DNA of 64,000 nt from Anthoceros angustus. Its lineage: Eukaryota; Streptophyta; Anthocerotopsida; Anthocerotales; Anthocerotaceae. Shown here in pieces: positions 19,390-31,212 of this stretch. The translations under genes were made by a program, and so were the position numbers. The stretch's first letter is position 1, and each line of letters opens with the position of its first letter. The notes beneath the pieces are model-generated. The model had not been told where the DNA came from and did not search any database. It worked only from the letters and a program-made list of their open reading frames with translations. The stretch spans positions 62,001-126,000 of the forward strand of contig VJWM01000007.1 of NCBI GenBank assembly GCA_010909165.1. Direction: 5' to 3'.

Positions 19390-19918
19390 ATGAAGGGTTT
19401 TTGCACTCGATCTAGGCTCGTCTCCGAAGCTCTGGATCCTTGTCAAAGAAAGTGGTGTTGGATTGCCAAGGTGTGGCAATAACTGAGCATGCTGGCAACC
19501 ACTCCACAAGTGTTATGATGAGTTGTAACTTATAGACCTAGAAGATAATACTGACCCGCAATGCAACACCTTGAGACAGGTTGGGAAGTACCCCTCGCAT
19601 GTAACTGTACGCATTTTGTAAAATAGTCATCAGAATAGCTCAAATAATGCTTAGGATACTTGTGGTTCTCTGATCGCGTCTGGGCTTAAAGCTGCTGCTG
19701 TGGGCATCGTCAAGTTCTTTGTTGTGTTGCTGCTGTGAGCGTCAAGTTCTTCGGGGAGCCAAATGGGTACGTTGTGGAGACGGATAAAGCCTGCTCAAGC
19801 TAAGCAGGAAAAAGAATTCACCCGAGCCGACTGGTGTTGTACTGTACTCTGAGACATGGTCCGAAATGCGGACAACGGGACCAGTCCTGCCATAAAACGG
19901 CAACGACGATGCACTGCG

Positions 19919-21001
19919 TCAGTAAGTGAGGCAGCACTGGAGCACGCCACTGATGGCACTTCGGCAGGTCGGGCAGGTTTTGCTGCGAAGTTGATGTTCC
20001 TCCAAGCACTGAAAGCAGTAATCGAAGTGCATGCAAGGCAGCAGCAGCGCATCCCGAGACTTGGTGAGGCATATTTTACAGGACGCTTTTTCCTGCTCCT
20101 TCTCCACCTCCGCTTCCTTGCTTCTCCTGAGAGCTGCCATGCCTGCAACGTGATCTCTTATCATTCGGGAGATTTCCTGCTGATGTGCAGCCATGGCCCT
20201 CTCCTGCGTTCGCTCTTTCTCTTGCTGGCAAAGCTTGTGCATCGTATCCCCTAGCGTCTGCACCAACGTCTGCGCCATCCGCTGCACAGGAATCAGCTGA
20301 TTGTAATCAAGCGTCTTGCATCTTTGCATGTGATCTATTCCGTTCTGCATGTGCTTGGTCAAGTCTTCCAAGAGATCCTCCGGTTTGCCAACGTCTTCGC
20401 CTCTGGCCGGCACTTCCACCTGTAACTTCTTCTCCCGCTCCTTCTCCCGACCTCGATCCCTTTCCCCCTCCCTCGCCCGCAGCGGCGTCGGTGGCTTCCC
20501 TTTCCCTCCACCTCTCCCCCTGCCTCTTCCATCCCTGCCTTCTGTATGTCGGGGGGAAGCGATTCTTTCCCCACTGCCGTTTTCTTGGCCACAACTTCGG
20601 GCAGCAAGCTCTGGTCGAGGAATTTCCTTGACATGAAAGATTGTTCTTTCTCGTTGCTGTAGCGCCTGCTGCTGCTGCTGTTCTGCACAGGTATTGCCTT
20701 TGCTGTTCCCTCGCCTAACTTCCGAGGCCAGTCCAGCAGTCGATAGTATATGTGGATAGAAACCGGGTGGGCACGCATTCTCATTCAAATCAAAGAGTCG
20801 ATCGGCAGAGTCTCCCAGGCAAGGTCTCTTGGCTCTATGCATCGTGGAGAAAGAGGCCTCGTCACCGGAGGGGGCTGTGCCCTGCTCCATGTCTCTTGAA
20901 AAGAAAGAAAGGTCCGACGAGGTTACCGTCAAGTGCTTCAACAGCAGTTCCTTTGGTTCAGTTCGGGCAATAATGGGCATCGCCGCTAACTGACTTATCA
21001 T
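19919..21001 (-). CDS. RING-HC E3 ubiquitin ligase with coiled coil, single exon
   Basis: Intact frame of 360 residues from ATG 21,001 (MISQLAAMPII); ATG 20,890 (MEQGTAPSGDEA) is an equally possible start. The N-terminal half is low complexity, with FDLNENACPPGFYP, a polyglutamine run and a Gly/Arg-rich GRGRGRGGGKG. A helical region (about 215-305, rich in Glu, Gln and Lys) likely forms a coiled coil. The C-terminal C3HC4 RING is CKICLTKSRDALLLPC, MHFDYC, CLEEHQL and CPTCRSAI, starting about 50 residues from the end. This layout (coiled coil then extreme C-terminal RING) is shared with the second RING gene at 33,552-34,576. It probably transfers ubiquitin; the substrate is unknown. Confidence 0.85.
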   Translation of the reverse strand: MISQLAAMPIIARTEPKELLLKHLTVTSSDLSFFSRDMEQGTAPSGDEASFSTMHRAKRPCLGDSADRLFDLNENACPPGFYPHILSTAGLASEVRRGNSKGNTCAEQQQQQALQQRERTIFHVKEIPRPELAARSCGQENGSGERIASPRHTEGRDGRGRGRGGGKGKPPTPLRAREGERDRGREKEREKKLQVEVPARGEDVGKPEDLLEDLTKHMQNGIDHMQRCKTLDYNQLIPVQRMAQTLVQTLGDTMHKLCQQEKERTQERAMAAHQQEISRMIRDHVAGMAALRRSKEAEVEKEQEKASCKICLTKSRDALLLPCMHFDYCFQCLEEHQLRSKTCPTCRSAISGVLQCCLTY

Positions 21002-21284
21002 AGCAAATGTAGTGATAGGCACACTACCTACCCAAATTCTCGGTATTCGATACCACTTTTTTACTCATGTCTTTTTCTTTTACCTGTTTTCTGCCCATGG
21101 CTCCCTACAGCCTTCAGCAAACTATGCATGCCGATGTCATCTGCATTTGCCTATCGATTTTGCCAAAAAGAAACACCAATTCTAACTACTTCGTTTGCGT
21201 CCGAAACATGAAAGATGCTCATATATGCTTAGAAACCACCAAGGTCTCCGAGGTCTTGGGAAGAACCCAACCGGGTCTTTGAGC

Positions 21285-22910
21285 AAAAGCCTCAGCAGCC
21301 AAGAGAAGCTGACAAATGCTTTGAACTCGATACTCAGATCTGGAAAGGGTTCCTCTATTACAAAATTCGAGACTGGAGACTATGAATTGGTGGTTGATAG
21401 CAATTTCTCTCCGTGAGTGTTCTAACTGGATCACCTAGTTGAAAACGAGACATCGAGTACGTTAGGGTACAATACGTTGACATCTCTAATCGCTGTTGCA
21501 GAGATGGGACCTCCCTAGTGGTGTCTGATGAAGTTGGGCAGATGCATTTCTTTGCGCAATTGGTGATGAAGAAACCACTGGGAAAGATGGAAAATATAAT
21601 CAGGTTGGCTCTGTTTGATTCTTGGGTTATCCTCAGATATCTGTTTGGAAGTTCTAACAAGAGGGAACGGAGACTTCATAAATAAGCAGAGATGGGAAGT
21701 CCCATCTACACGGAGGGGGTGGGGAACATCCCACGAGGGCCCCAGGTCAGGGGGAACTAGCCCCGGCGATTGTCTACCCATGGGAAGTTCTAACCATATG
21801 TTACTTGGTGTGGGCTGCCACAGTTCTCGGTGTCTCTTATAAGGGACAGCTATGCCAATGTTTTGGACCAGGTGACTAGAAGTTTTCATTACTGGCTTGA
21901 AGAATGTTTTTTTGCTTGGTTCTGACTTCCTTTCCTTCTGTGGACAGGAGACACTGTTGCCACCAGAAGAACGAATATCCAAGATCTTTGTGATGCGGGT
22001 ATGTGATTGCATTTGGTGGCTCTTTTCCAGTTGATGCTTAGACAAGCCTTAGTAAACACCTGAGTATATCTCTGCCGCAGTTATAATCCCATATCCAGAG
22101 CCCTATCAGACCTTCAGTCAACATCGACGTCTGGGGGCCATAGGCATGGTTAGGGAGCCCCCTTAAGTAATGCTAGCAGTCGGGATGACAAATGATGACA
22201 TTATTGCTGGGGAAGGCATTGTAGTACAACCGCGGCTGAGGTGGGATCCTCCAGTTTCATTAATGATGTCGTACATTGGGAGCCAGCAGCTGCGAGCAGT
22301 GAGGACGGATCTGACTACAGTGTAAGCGATGACAGAGAGTCAGGACGACGTAGGAAGTCTCAGAAGCTTGGACAAAATGAAGAGGAAAGAGGAGATACTG
22401 AAGATGAGGTTCAGCTCAGGCGTTGAAGGGAAAACAAGAGAAAGGCAGAGGTGCTATTTCGAAAACCCTGTTGGCACAAGGATGTGGAAAGTGTCGTGGG
22501 CTTCTCCACATGTTCAAGTGCTGATTCCCTGCTGCATTGTTGCAGGATACTGTTTGTACTTATGTCAGAAGGAAGCTGAGGAGGAAGAGTCGTAACAAGG
22601 TGATGGAGTTTCCATATGAGAAACGTTATGAAAGGGGTTCTGGACAACGAAGACAATCGAGACCTCCAGTTGCAGGGACCTCATCTACAGGGGCAGCAAA
22701 CAGGATGCACCTCGATCAAAGAGGAGCTACAAAACACGCACTTCGCCTCGTCAAGAACATATTTGATGATGAGGATGATAATGCTATGACATTGATGATG
22801 ATACCGATAATGAGAATGGTGTTGAGAATGATGATAATGAGGAGAATGAGAACGGAAATGACAATTCCAATGGCAATTAGCCAGTGTCAGTAGCTGGAGA
22901 TGGGATGGAT
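21285..22910 (+). pseudogene. Truncated WD40-bromodomain (PHIP/BRWD-type) gene remnant
   Basis: Exon-like pieces follow the order of plant PHIP/BRWD homologues: SSITKFETGDYELV with SNFSP (about 21,350-21,412), then DGTSLVVSDEVGQMHFF (about 21,505-21,555), ETLLPP plus NIQDLCDA (about 21,950-21,998), IPYPEPYQTFSQHRRLGAIG (about 22,085-22,145), and FINDVVHWEP followed by an acidic linker SEDGSDYSVSDD (about 22,255-22,340). Later pieces include VRRKLRRKSRN and ALRLVKNIFDDEDD. The first WD40 blades and the bromodomain are absent here. One join appears to need an intron (21,413-21,501) and others need frame changes, so this is either a fragment or a poorly spliced pseudogene. A dispersed repeat (21,665-21,840) interrupts it. 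Confidence 0.65.
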
Positions 22911-24060
22911 CACTCAGCACGGAATCTCAGGAGGGCTCAGAAAGCAAATGAATTTCAGGGAGAGTTTGGTACCCAGCTTGTACGCAACAAAAGAAAACAA
23001 GAGGAGAAATCTGATGCACAGGAGCAGAGTGGGGGGCAGGACCTGGCTCTGAAACCAAGCATCTCAAAATTCGCCGAATTTTATGGGGTCACTAAACCGA
23101 GATCCCGAGGAGGAGGCTGCAAGAAACAATGAAGATCGGTCAGGAAGGTGAAAGTGACTTGAAGGGGGATATGCTTGCAGACATATGGGGGCAGCCTGAT
23201 CCACACAAACATCATGTACATGGCCAAAGCTTATTTTCGAGTATCCAAGATCCAGCAGTGACCCAGAGGAAGCTCTTCTGAGCAATGATGTAAAAATGTT
23301 GCTCGACGAGTGCTTAGCTGTGGTCGAGCAATATGAGGAATCAACTTTGCCGACAGGTCATAACAATACTCCTCCCAGAATGCCTGCTAATGTAACACAC
23401 ACGGAAAACGTGTACACATCTCTTGCTGTCTCACAGCTGACACGACATCTGTCTGGAGCCTGGAAGCCTGGCTCCTGGACGACAGGGTGGCATTCAATTT
23501 GGAAGAGTCCGAGACAAGGGACAAACTTTATCATTGCTTTGATGGACGCTATCGTTGAGTGCTCGACAGCAAATGTCTACATCATTTTCACAGGCATGAC
23601 TGGCAAGCTCATGAAGATGGAGATAGGTGAAGCATCTGAGAAAAATGTCAATGGCCCCAGGTGTACAGCACACTCACTAAAGGGCTATACTGGATTATAT
23701 ACACAAACCTCGGACGAGTGAGTTATCAACATAAAAACCCGGAACCAAACAGGCTGCAAACTTCCCTACGCTGTAGGGTGCAACATAGACAGCCCACAGG
23801 CCCAGACTGGCCTGGGAGAGTTTGAAGTGGGTGTTGGCAGCAGCCTGGTAGCCAGCCTCATAAGCTCTTCCTCCAAAGCCATAACGAAACCCAACAACCT
23901 CTCGTTCAATCCATCAGGTGTTTTTACAAGCCCATTCAACCAGAGGATCGCTGATCTGGACGTCTTGAAACCAAAAGCTTCAAAACTACAGCTAAGCTCT
24001 GGAACTCGCTGATCTTGACCAATACACGCTCTTCAGCTAGTTCCAGAGGTTGTTGGGTTC
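22911..24060 (+). other. Unassigned ORF pieces downstream of the WD40 remnant
   Basis: Plus-strand frames include KPSISKFAEFYGVTKPRS (ending near 23,132) and a 141-residue frame at 23,296-23,721 with SLAVSQLTRHLSGAWKPGSW. No family is recognised. They could be further exons of the same remnant or unrelated. No start or splice structure could be fixed. Confidence 0.3.
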
Positions 24061-24748
24061 ACGATAGAAAAACAAAAGCTGGTAAGAAGGAGCCAACCTT
24101 CTCTACCTGGTACGAAGGAGCCAATAATTAAAATATAAAATGTTATAGTAGCCGGAGGGTGGACCGGTACCACAACAAGTGTCCCATGGTTACTGGCGCT
24201 TGCCGGTAGCCGCTAGACCCACAACCCCCATAGGTCCTTCTCATGTTACTCAATCTATACTATAATATTTTATATCTTAATTATTTAAATTAAATCTATG
24301 ATATTATTATAGTTATTATGATGCATGGCAGTCTCACCCTCTCATTTTAACTTCTAGCATTATATAAATATAAAACAACAAGGACAATAACCATGGAACT
24401 ACATACATATGTCTATTTCTAGGACCTAAAATATATTGTTATTGTGATTCATGACTATAATCTTGGACGTAGAATAATATGTGGATATTGTAATGATTAC
24501 GGAAGTTAAAAATTTTGTTATTGTGACGGCTATAGTAGATATTATAGCAATATCCTCACAATACATATATTTATCGCAATATCAACATATCTTAGGTCAA
24601 CAAGATATCATCACAATATCATCATATATCATGATATATAGGACTTAAAATATTTGCTTATTATATGACTCTGGTCTACACATACACGCTTAAAAAAACA
24701 GGCGTCTAGAAGTGTACATCATTGACACTTTGTTGATTCAACTTCGTG

Positions 24749-24990
24749 CATTTGCCCAGAGGCACCTTGAGAACCCAAACAACTTGGCTATTATTTGGTC
24801 TATTTGCCCAGAGGCACCTTGAGAACCCAAACAACTTGGCTATTATTTGGTCTGATAAGTACAAGAAAGCTTGGATGACCATGGATATGTCTAAACAATT
24901 CCTGAAACATTTTGCCGATTATTTGATCTTATAAGTACAAGAAAGCTTGGATGACCATGCATTTATCTGAACAATTCCTGAAAGATTTTG
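24749..24990. repeat. Two adjacent tandem duplications (about 52 bp and about 77 bp)
   Basis: 'atttgcccagaggcacc' to 'tattatttggtct' occurs twice back to back (24,749-24,853). It is followed by two copies of a unit beginning 'ataagtacaagaaagc' and ending near 'gaacaattcctgaaa' (about 24,855-24,985). Confidence 0.8.
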
Positions 24991-25102
24991 AACGCGAGGT
25001 AGTTGCAACAGCCGAACAAGAGAGTTATTAATATTGGATAATTGTCCTGGACATTGCCACAATATTGAAGATTAAATAAGGTCTGTGCTTAACGGGCTAT
25101 TT

Positions 25103-25290
25103 CCTAGAAGCCCATTCGGTGTCATTTACGGAAAGCACAATCCCATAAGAGTTTTTGAAAAAAGATTTATTTGCAAGTTCCTCGGATCTGGGCATACCCT
25201 AGAAGCCCATTCGGTGTCATTTACAGAAATCACAATCCCATAAGAGTTTCTGAAAAAAGATCTATTTGCAAGTTCCTCGGATTTGGGCAT
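25103..25290. repeat. Tandem duplication, about 94-bp unit
   Basis: Two near-identical copies start 'ctagaagcccattcggtg' at about 25,105 and 25,199 and end at 'ttcctcggatctgggcat'. They differ by a few substitutions. Confidence 0.85.
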
Positions 25291-25689
25291 GTATGTGGAC
25301 ACTGCAAACTGGCCCATTGACCATACGAAGAGTAGACTGGCGCATCCGAAGTTGAGTGCGGCAAAGATAACCTTGGTTTATTGATGCACCTAGCTTTCCA
25401 AATGAGGCATTTTTTATAAGGTTTGACTTAGGTACACCGATAGAGCAGCGCACTACTGGCGCACTCATGTAAGGGTGCACCTATCAACCTTTTTTTAAGG
25501 TTATCTTATGGGTCCAAAGTAGTCTTACAAAGAAAAAGACACCCAAAGATTCGCATTTCAAAGGCCTTTGAAATGACGTCTTTTTTGTAAGATTTGACTT
25601 GCTATGCACTGACCTATCGACGATTTACTTCTACCTTTATCAACGGATAATCTCGCACCCAAGACCACACACAAAGAAGGCTAGCATGC

Positions 25690-27605
25690 GCATGAAATGA
25701 GGCGATTTCAATGCATGTTCTAGTTCAAAGGATGGCACCCCATCCTAGTACCGTTTGCAAGGCACTTAACTATGAAGTTTTTGATATTGAGTGGTCTATG
25801 AGCACCCCCACTCTTGGAGGTGCACTCAACCGGTCATACTCATACAAGGGTGCACCGTATATTGTTTTTGAAGGTTTTCTCAAACCGATTGAGGTTAGAT
25901 TTTAACAAAAAAAGGCACTCGGAGATGGGTATTTCAAAGGCCGTTCAAATGAGATAACTCTTATAAGGTTTGAATAATTATGCCCCGATCTTTCGCACAC
26001 TCATCCAAGGGTGCCGTGGTTCTGCCATTTTTGAACATTTCCTCAAGCATCTGAGGTCATATTACAACGAAAAAGACACCCATAGATGCATTTTAAAGGT
26101 CTTTCAAATGAAATGTTTTCTTTTTCATAAGGTTTGACTAACTTTGTGCCGGTCTACCGGCGCACTCATATTCTAAGATATGGCATATTATTTTTTGACT
26201 ATGATCAATATTTATCACAGAAGAGTGTGCTGCTCCGTGAGGAAACTTGAACCGATCATCTATATATCTATCATAGTACAAGCATTCTAAATTATGTATT
26301 GCTCTTTTCCTTGTCTCCTTCCTTCTATGCATGCATGCATGAAATGAGGCGATTTCAATGCATGTTCTAGTTCAAAGGATGGCACCCCATCCTAGTACCG
26401 CTTGCAAGGCACTTAACTATGAAGTTTTGATATTGAGTGGTCTATGAGCACCCCCACTCTTGAGGTGCACTCAACCCAGTCATACTCATACAAGGGTGCA
26501 CGTATATTGTTTTTGAAGGTTTTCTCAAACCGATTGAGGTTAGATTTTAACAAAAAGGCACTCGAGATGGGTATTTCAAAGGCCGTTCAAATGAGATAAC
26601 TCTTATAAGGTTTGAATAATTATGCCCGATCTTTCGCACACTCATCCAAGGGTGCCGTGGTTCTCATTTTTGAACATTTCCTCAAGCATCGAGGTCATAT
26701 TACAACGAAAAGACACCCATAGATGCATTTTAAAGGTCTTTCAAATGAAATGTTTTCTTTTCATAAGGTTTGACTAACTTTGTGCGGTCTGCGCACTCAT
26801 ATTCTAAGATATGGCATATTATTTTTTGACTATGATCAATATTTATCACAGAAGAGTGTGCTGCTCCGTGAGGAAACTTGAACCGATCATCTATATATCT
26901 ATCATAGTACAAGCATTCTAAATTATGTATTGCTCTTTTCCTTGTCTCCTTCCTTCTATGTCATGCATGCATGAAATGAGGCGATTTCAATGCATGTTCT
27001 AGTTCAAAGGATGGCACCCCATCCTAGTACCGCTCAGGCACTTAACTATGAAGTTTTGATATTGAGTGGTCTATGAGCACCCCCACTCTTGAGGTGCACT
27101 CAACCCAGTCATACTCATACAAGGGTGCACGTATATTGTTTTTGAAGGTTTTCTCAAACCGATTGAGGTTAGATTTTAACAAAAAAAGGCACTCGGAGAT
27201 GGGTATTTCAAAGGCCGTTCAAATGAGATAACTCTTATAAGGTTTGAATAATTATGCCCCGATCTTTCGGCACACTCATCCAAGGGTGCCGTGTCTGCCA
27301 TTTTTGAACATTTCCTCAAGCATCTGAGGTCATATTACAACGAAAAAGACACCCATAGATGCATTTTAAAGGTCTTTCAAATGAAATGTTTTCTTTTTCA
27401 TAAGGTTTGACTAACTTTGTGCCGGTCTACCGGCGCACTCATATTCTAAGATATGGCATATTATTTTTTGACTATGATCAATATTTATCACAGTAAGAGT
27501 GTGCCAGCTCCAGCGAGGAAACTTGAACCGATCATCTATATATCTATCATAGTACAAGCATTCTAAATTATGTATTGCTCTTTTCCCTTGTCTCCTTCCC
27601 TTCTA
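25690..27605. repeat. Tandem triplication of a ~640-bp AT-rich unit
   Basis: Copies start at about 25,690, 26,338 and 26,972 with 'gcatgaaatgaggcgatttc' and end at 'tccttccttctatg'. They share almost every substitution state but differ by many 1-4 base gaps: copy 2 reads 'gtgcggtctgcgcact' where copies 1 and 3 read 'gtgccggtctaccggcgcac'. There is no coding function; short ORFs inside repeat with the unit. Confidence 0.92.
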
Positions 27606-28730
27606 TGCTTGTCTGTCTGTGCATTATTAGTTCGTCTTTTTATTTTATCTTCTATTTTCTTATCACAACTATCATTCATTTTTCTTCTATGTTTGTCTAT
27701 CCATCATTAGCTCATTTTTTATTTTTTTATTTTCTCAATAGTTTGTTCTTCTATTTTCTTATTACAACTATCATTTATTTTCTTTCTTTCTTTTTTTTCA
27801 GTGTGGGCTTTCAATGTTCAAGGCAAAAGAGACATCATATGATACTCATAGTGTGCGCCGGCCCATGATTCACAGCAACTAGAAAATTCTTCAGTGGAGC
27901 GTCCCTTTCAATCGGCTCTTCGACGAGGGGGAACACGAGAGGCGGAAAAGGCCGCGTTTGGAGCCTGCCGCGCCCCTGGTGGAGACTGCGGTACTCGCGC
28001 TTCATTATGAGAGGGATGTATTGGAGTCATCGGAGCTGGAGCGATCATGTGTTGACGGAAATCGGCTCGACTTATCCAGCCAAGCTCCACATGCACACTG
28101 CCAAGGAGGTGAACATGGAAAATGGGAACATCGATAGCTTTAAGGCAATTGGCTTGACCACAGCTGCTAAATTCTTCCTAGTATAAAGGAATCTCGATAT
28201 GCGAGCCTTAGTTGCTTGCGTTGTAAACCAAAACTAGAAGATGCATGACATTTCAAATATTCTTTTTTCTATATCATTTTCAATTTTCTTTTCTCCTTTT
28301 TTTAGTTTTCGTATTTTTATTTCCTTATTCTCTTTTCCTTTTGTATTCTTGTATTCCTTCTTCCCCTTTTCTTTTTTCCCTTTTTCAACTTTTATCCTTC
28401 TCTGGCTACGTACTTTGTCCTCCCTTGAGGATTGACACGGTAGTCAGGAGTTCGTTGGAATTTTGTTGTTAACCCCAAAAAAATCACCCCACAAGATGGG
28501 TGCACATAGACCAATTGAGACAAAAACTCCAAAGTTAAATAGCCTGCGAGCGAATCAGTATCAAGATGGGATGTCATCTGCTTGGCAATTCGAAAAATTT
28601 GTAAATCTTCCCACTATGTGGTGTGCTAGCCTCCCTTGCACGAGACTTTCTACTTCATAAAGTGTGGAATAATAAATAATAGTTTCTATGGCATATCTTT
28701 GAAAATATCAATAATTTAATAACAAAGGGG
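27606..28730. other. Repeat-derived DNA with pyrimidine-rich tracts
   Basis: Strongly T/C-rich tracts (27,620-27,800 and 28,260-28,400) flank a GC-richer patch (27,850-28,140) that resembles 32,115-32,300 ('cggctcttc' after 'cgtccctttcaat' or 'cggtgcat'). No gene was recognised. Confidence 0.4.
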
Positions 28731-28900
28731 GAATGTGGAGACTTTATAAGAAGAACGAGATGGGAGATCTCATCTACCCCGAGATGAAAGGGGACAACCC
28801 ACGACGGACACGTGCCGGGGGCGTGCCTGACTTATCTATTGTATAACCTCCAACCGCCCCCCATATGTCACCGTCCGAGATAGGGAAGGGCCTACTTACC
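28724..28900 (+). mobile_element. Putative polypurine tract and 3' LTR start
   Basis: 'aaagggggaa' immediately precedes 'TGTGGAGACTTTATAAG', the layout of a retrotransposon polypurine tract followed by an LTR starting TG. The same LTR-like phrase occurs at 17,631 and, altered, at 21,668. The end of the LTR and any upstream pol were not found. Confidence 0.4.
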
Positions 28901-30190
28901 ACTGGTGCCGCCGATGCCGCGACGAGATGGGAACAAAGCAATTTGAGGTCGTAGTCCTTGTGAAGAGCTATCTATTTGTATGAAAGTTATCATAAAAAGA
29001 TACGTGAAATAGTAGATAATTGATCTTGTTTTTACTTTTTGATGAAACACTGTTTGTTTCTTTTGCTTGGTTTCGAAAATTTAGACCATCATAGTCCATG
29101 ATTGTGTTTAGAGAGATCTTTTTGAGGTCTACAACCTAAGTTAGCATGAAAAAGGCGAGAAAATGATGTTCATATGAGCTTAGAAACTTGTGAGTTTTGG
29201 AAAGAAAATTATGATTTTGGAGAAAAAAATTATGCATATGTCACGTATGCTTATTTTAGGCTCTCTTAGAAAAAATATCCAAAAAAAAACTTTAAAATTT
29301 TGAGCAAAAGTGGTCAAAAACTCTACGAGAAACAAATAGAATCATGTAAGTTTCTATGGTTTAAATAAATTTCATTAATATTTTATGAATTTAATATTGT
29401 AAAAAAAATATATGTAGAATTACCAGCAAAGAAAAACTACTCAAATAGTGGTTAAAAAATTCTGTAAAACAAAAGAGATATAGTAAAACCTACCCTCAAA
29501 GTCTCAATTCGAGCTCCTTCAACATTCTAGGCAACCCTCTGGTCAGATCACTGCTGGGAGTGATGGGATACCACCGATCCCCACCAACTCCAAGCCCTTT
29601 GTGGCCTGCTTGTTCTGAAGGCCTTTGGAGCTGCCTGAAATAGATCTCTTTCGTCTCACCCGCAAAAAAGGGCCGCTGATGTAAGTTTTTGAAGCTTCTC
29701 GGGGCCACTTGGTAAATGATGTGTGTTGTCTCGTCTGCCAACAAGGCCGCTATTTTAGGCAATTGGCGCAATTACAATTGCCAAATCTGTTCTACATTAG
29801 GACATCCTAATATGCTAGCCTTAGTTGCTTGCGTCGGAAATCGAAACTGGAAGTTGCATGACGTTTCGCTCCCGAAGTCAAATCTATGCTTATGCTCAAA
29901 GCGCATATGAGAAATAGACATTTCATGATAGCAAGATACCTGGTTAGCAAGAGTAGGCTAAATTGCCACTTACCTTGAAACAAGTGAGACCTTGATCGCG
30001 AGGTGATTTGGCTAGAGCTCCCTTAGAACCAAACGATGTTAGTCAAGATATGTTTTGATTTGATAGCTGGAGAACCTTTACAAGAGTACAAACCATAAGC
30101 TACTAGAGAGGGATTGTGCATCGAAACAACTTTTGTCAAAAGGGCAGCCCCATGGAAGCGGCCCATTCTGCTCTTGCTAACTTTTTTGTG

Positions 30191-30228
30191 GTCGCAACTT
30201 TAAAGTTGCGCAACTTTAAAGTTGCGAC
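30191..30228. repeat. Perfect 38-bp palindrome
   Basis: The 19-base arm 'gtcgcaactttaaagttgc' is followed directly by its exact reverse complement with no spacer. Each arm contains its own inner palindrome (caactttaaagttg), so the site is doubly symmetrical. Confidence 0.95.
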
Positions 30229-30248
30229 AAACTTTTCTCCACTATTTC

Positions 30249-30350
30249 CCAAGTTCTCTCCATCTTGGACCCCATAAGCAAACACAAGTTCTCTCCACTC
30301 TTGGACCCCATAAGTAAACACAAGTTCTCTCCACCTTGGACCTCATAATG
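30249..30350. repeat. Tandem repeat, ~37-bp unit, three copies
   Basis: 'aagttctctcca' followed by 'cttggaccccataag' recurs three times (from about 30,249, 30,287 and 30,323) with minor changes. Confidence 0.85.
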
Positions 30351-30377
30351 AACAGTAGTGAATGACTTTACGTCTGG

Positions 30378-30650
30378 CAATACACATGCACAATATATCC
30401 ATCTTCTTCTTTGATTATGACTTCGATCACAATAAGAATTAAAAGTTTATGCAAGATAACGATGCATTAATAATACACATGCACAATATATCCATCTTCT
30501 TGTTCGATTTTATTAAAAGTTTATGCAAGATAACGATGCATTAATAATACACATGCACAATATATCCATCTTCTTGTTCGATTTTAACCTCGATCACAAT
30601 AAGAATTAAAAGTTTATGCAAGATAACGATGCATTAATAATATTAGATAT
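30378..30650. repeat. Three tandem copies of a 75-95-bp unit
   Basis: 'aatacacatgcacaatatat' to 'gataacgatgcattaata' recurs three times. The middle copy lacks about 20 bases ('cctcgatcacaataag' region) present in the outer two. Confidence 0.85.
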
Positions 30651-30684
30651 AGACCGCTTATAAAATAGGAACTAGAATGTAAAA

Positions 30685-30870
30685 TGATCCGATTATGATG
30701 TACATATAGAGAACTATGCTTTCATTATCTTGATATCACAATGAGAATATTGGAGTATCTTATTCCAAGGCCTAATATACCTGGCTCCCATGTTTCCGTT
30801 ATCTCGCTATCACAATGGGCATATTGGAGTACCATATTCCAAGATCTAATATACATCGATATTACTACTT
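30685..30870. repeat. Duplicated AT-rich unit; also an inverted partner at 34,810-34,930
   Basis: 'tatcacaatgagaatattgg' and 'tatcacaatgggcatattgg' are two tandem versions. The stretch with 'atccgattatgatgta' is matched in reverse complement near 34,890-34,920 ('tacatcataatcggatcc'), so the DNA between, including the second RING gene, is flanked by inverted copies. Confidence 0.6.
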
Positions 30871-31212
30871 GACTATGGTTTATATATGCATAAAGAGTAC
30901 AAGCATCCTTAAGTGTTTGTACTCTTTTTTTCCTTTATTTTCTTCCCTTCTATGTTTTCTCTCTCTCTATTACTTCAATCTCTATCCTTCTTTTCATCAT
31001 TTTTTCTCTATTTTTTTAATATCTATTATTTATTCTCCTTTTTTTTTTCTTGTTGCTACTACTAAGATAGTATGCAGTCATGTTAAGATTATTTTCATGG
31101 ATGCGTGGTATGTCAATAGGCGACATCCATGGACTCATAATTCATTTATCACCTGATCTTAGAGAACACCTCTTTACTGATTTAATTAAATATCACATAC
31201 CTTGTGATAGTT

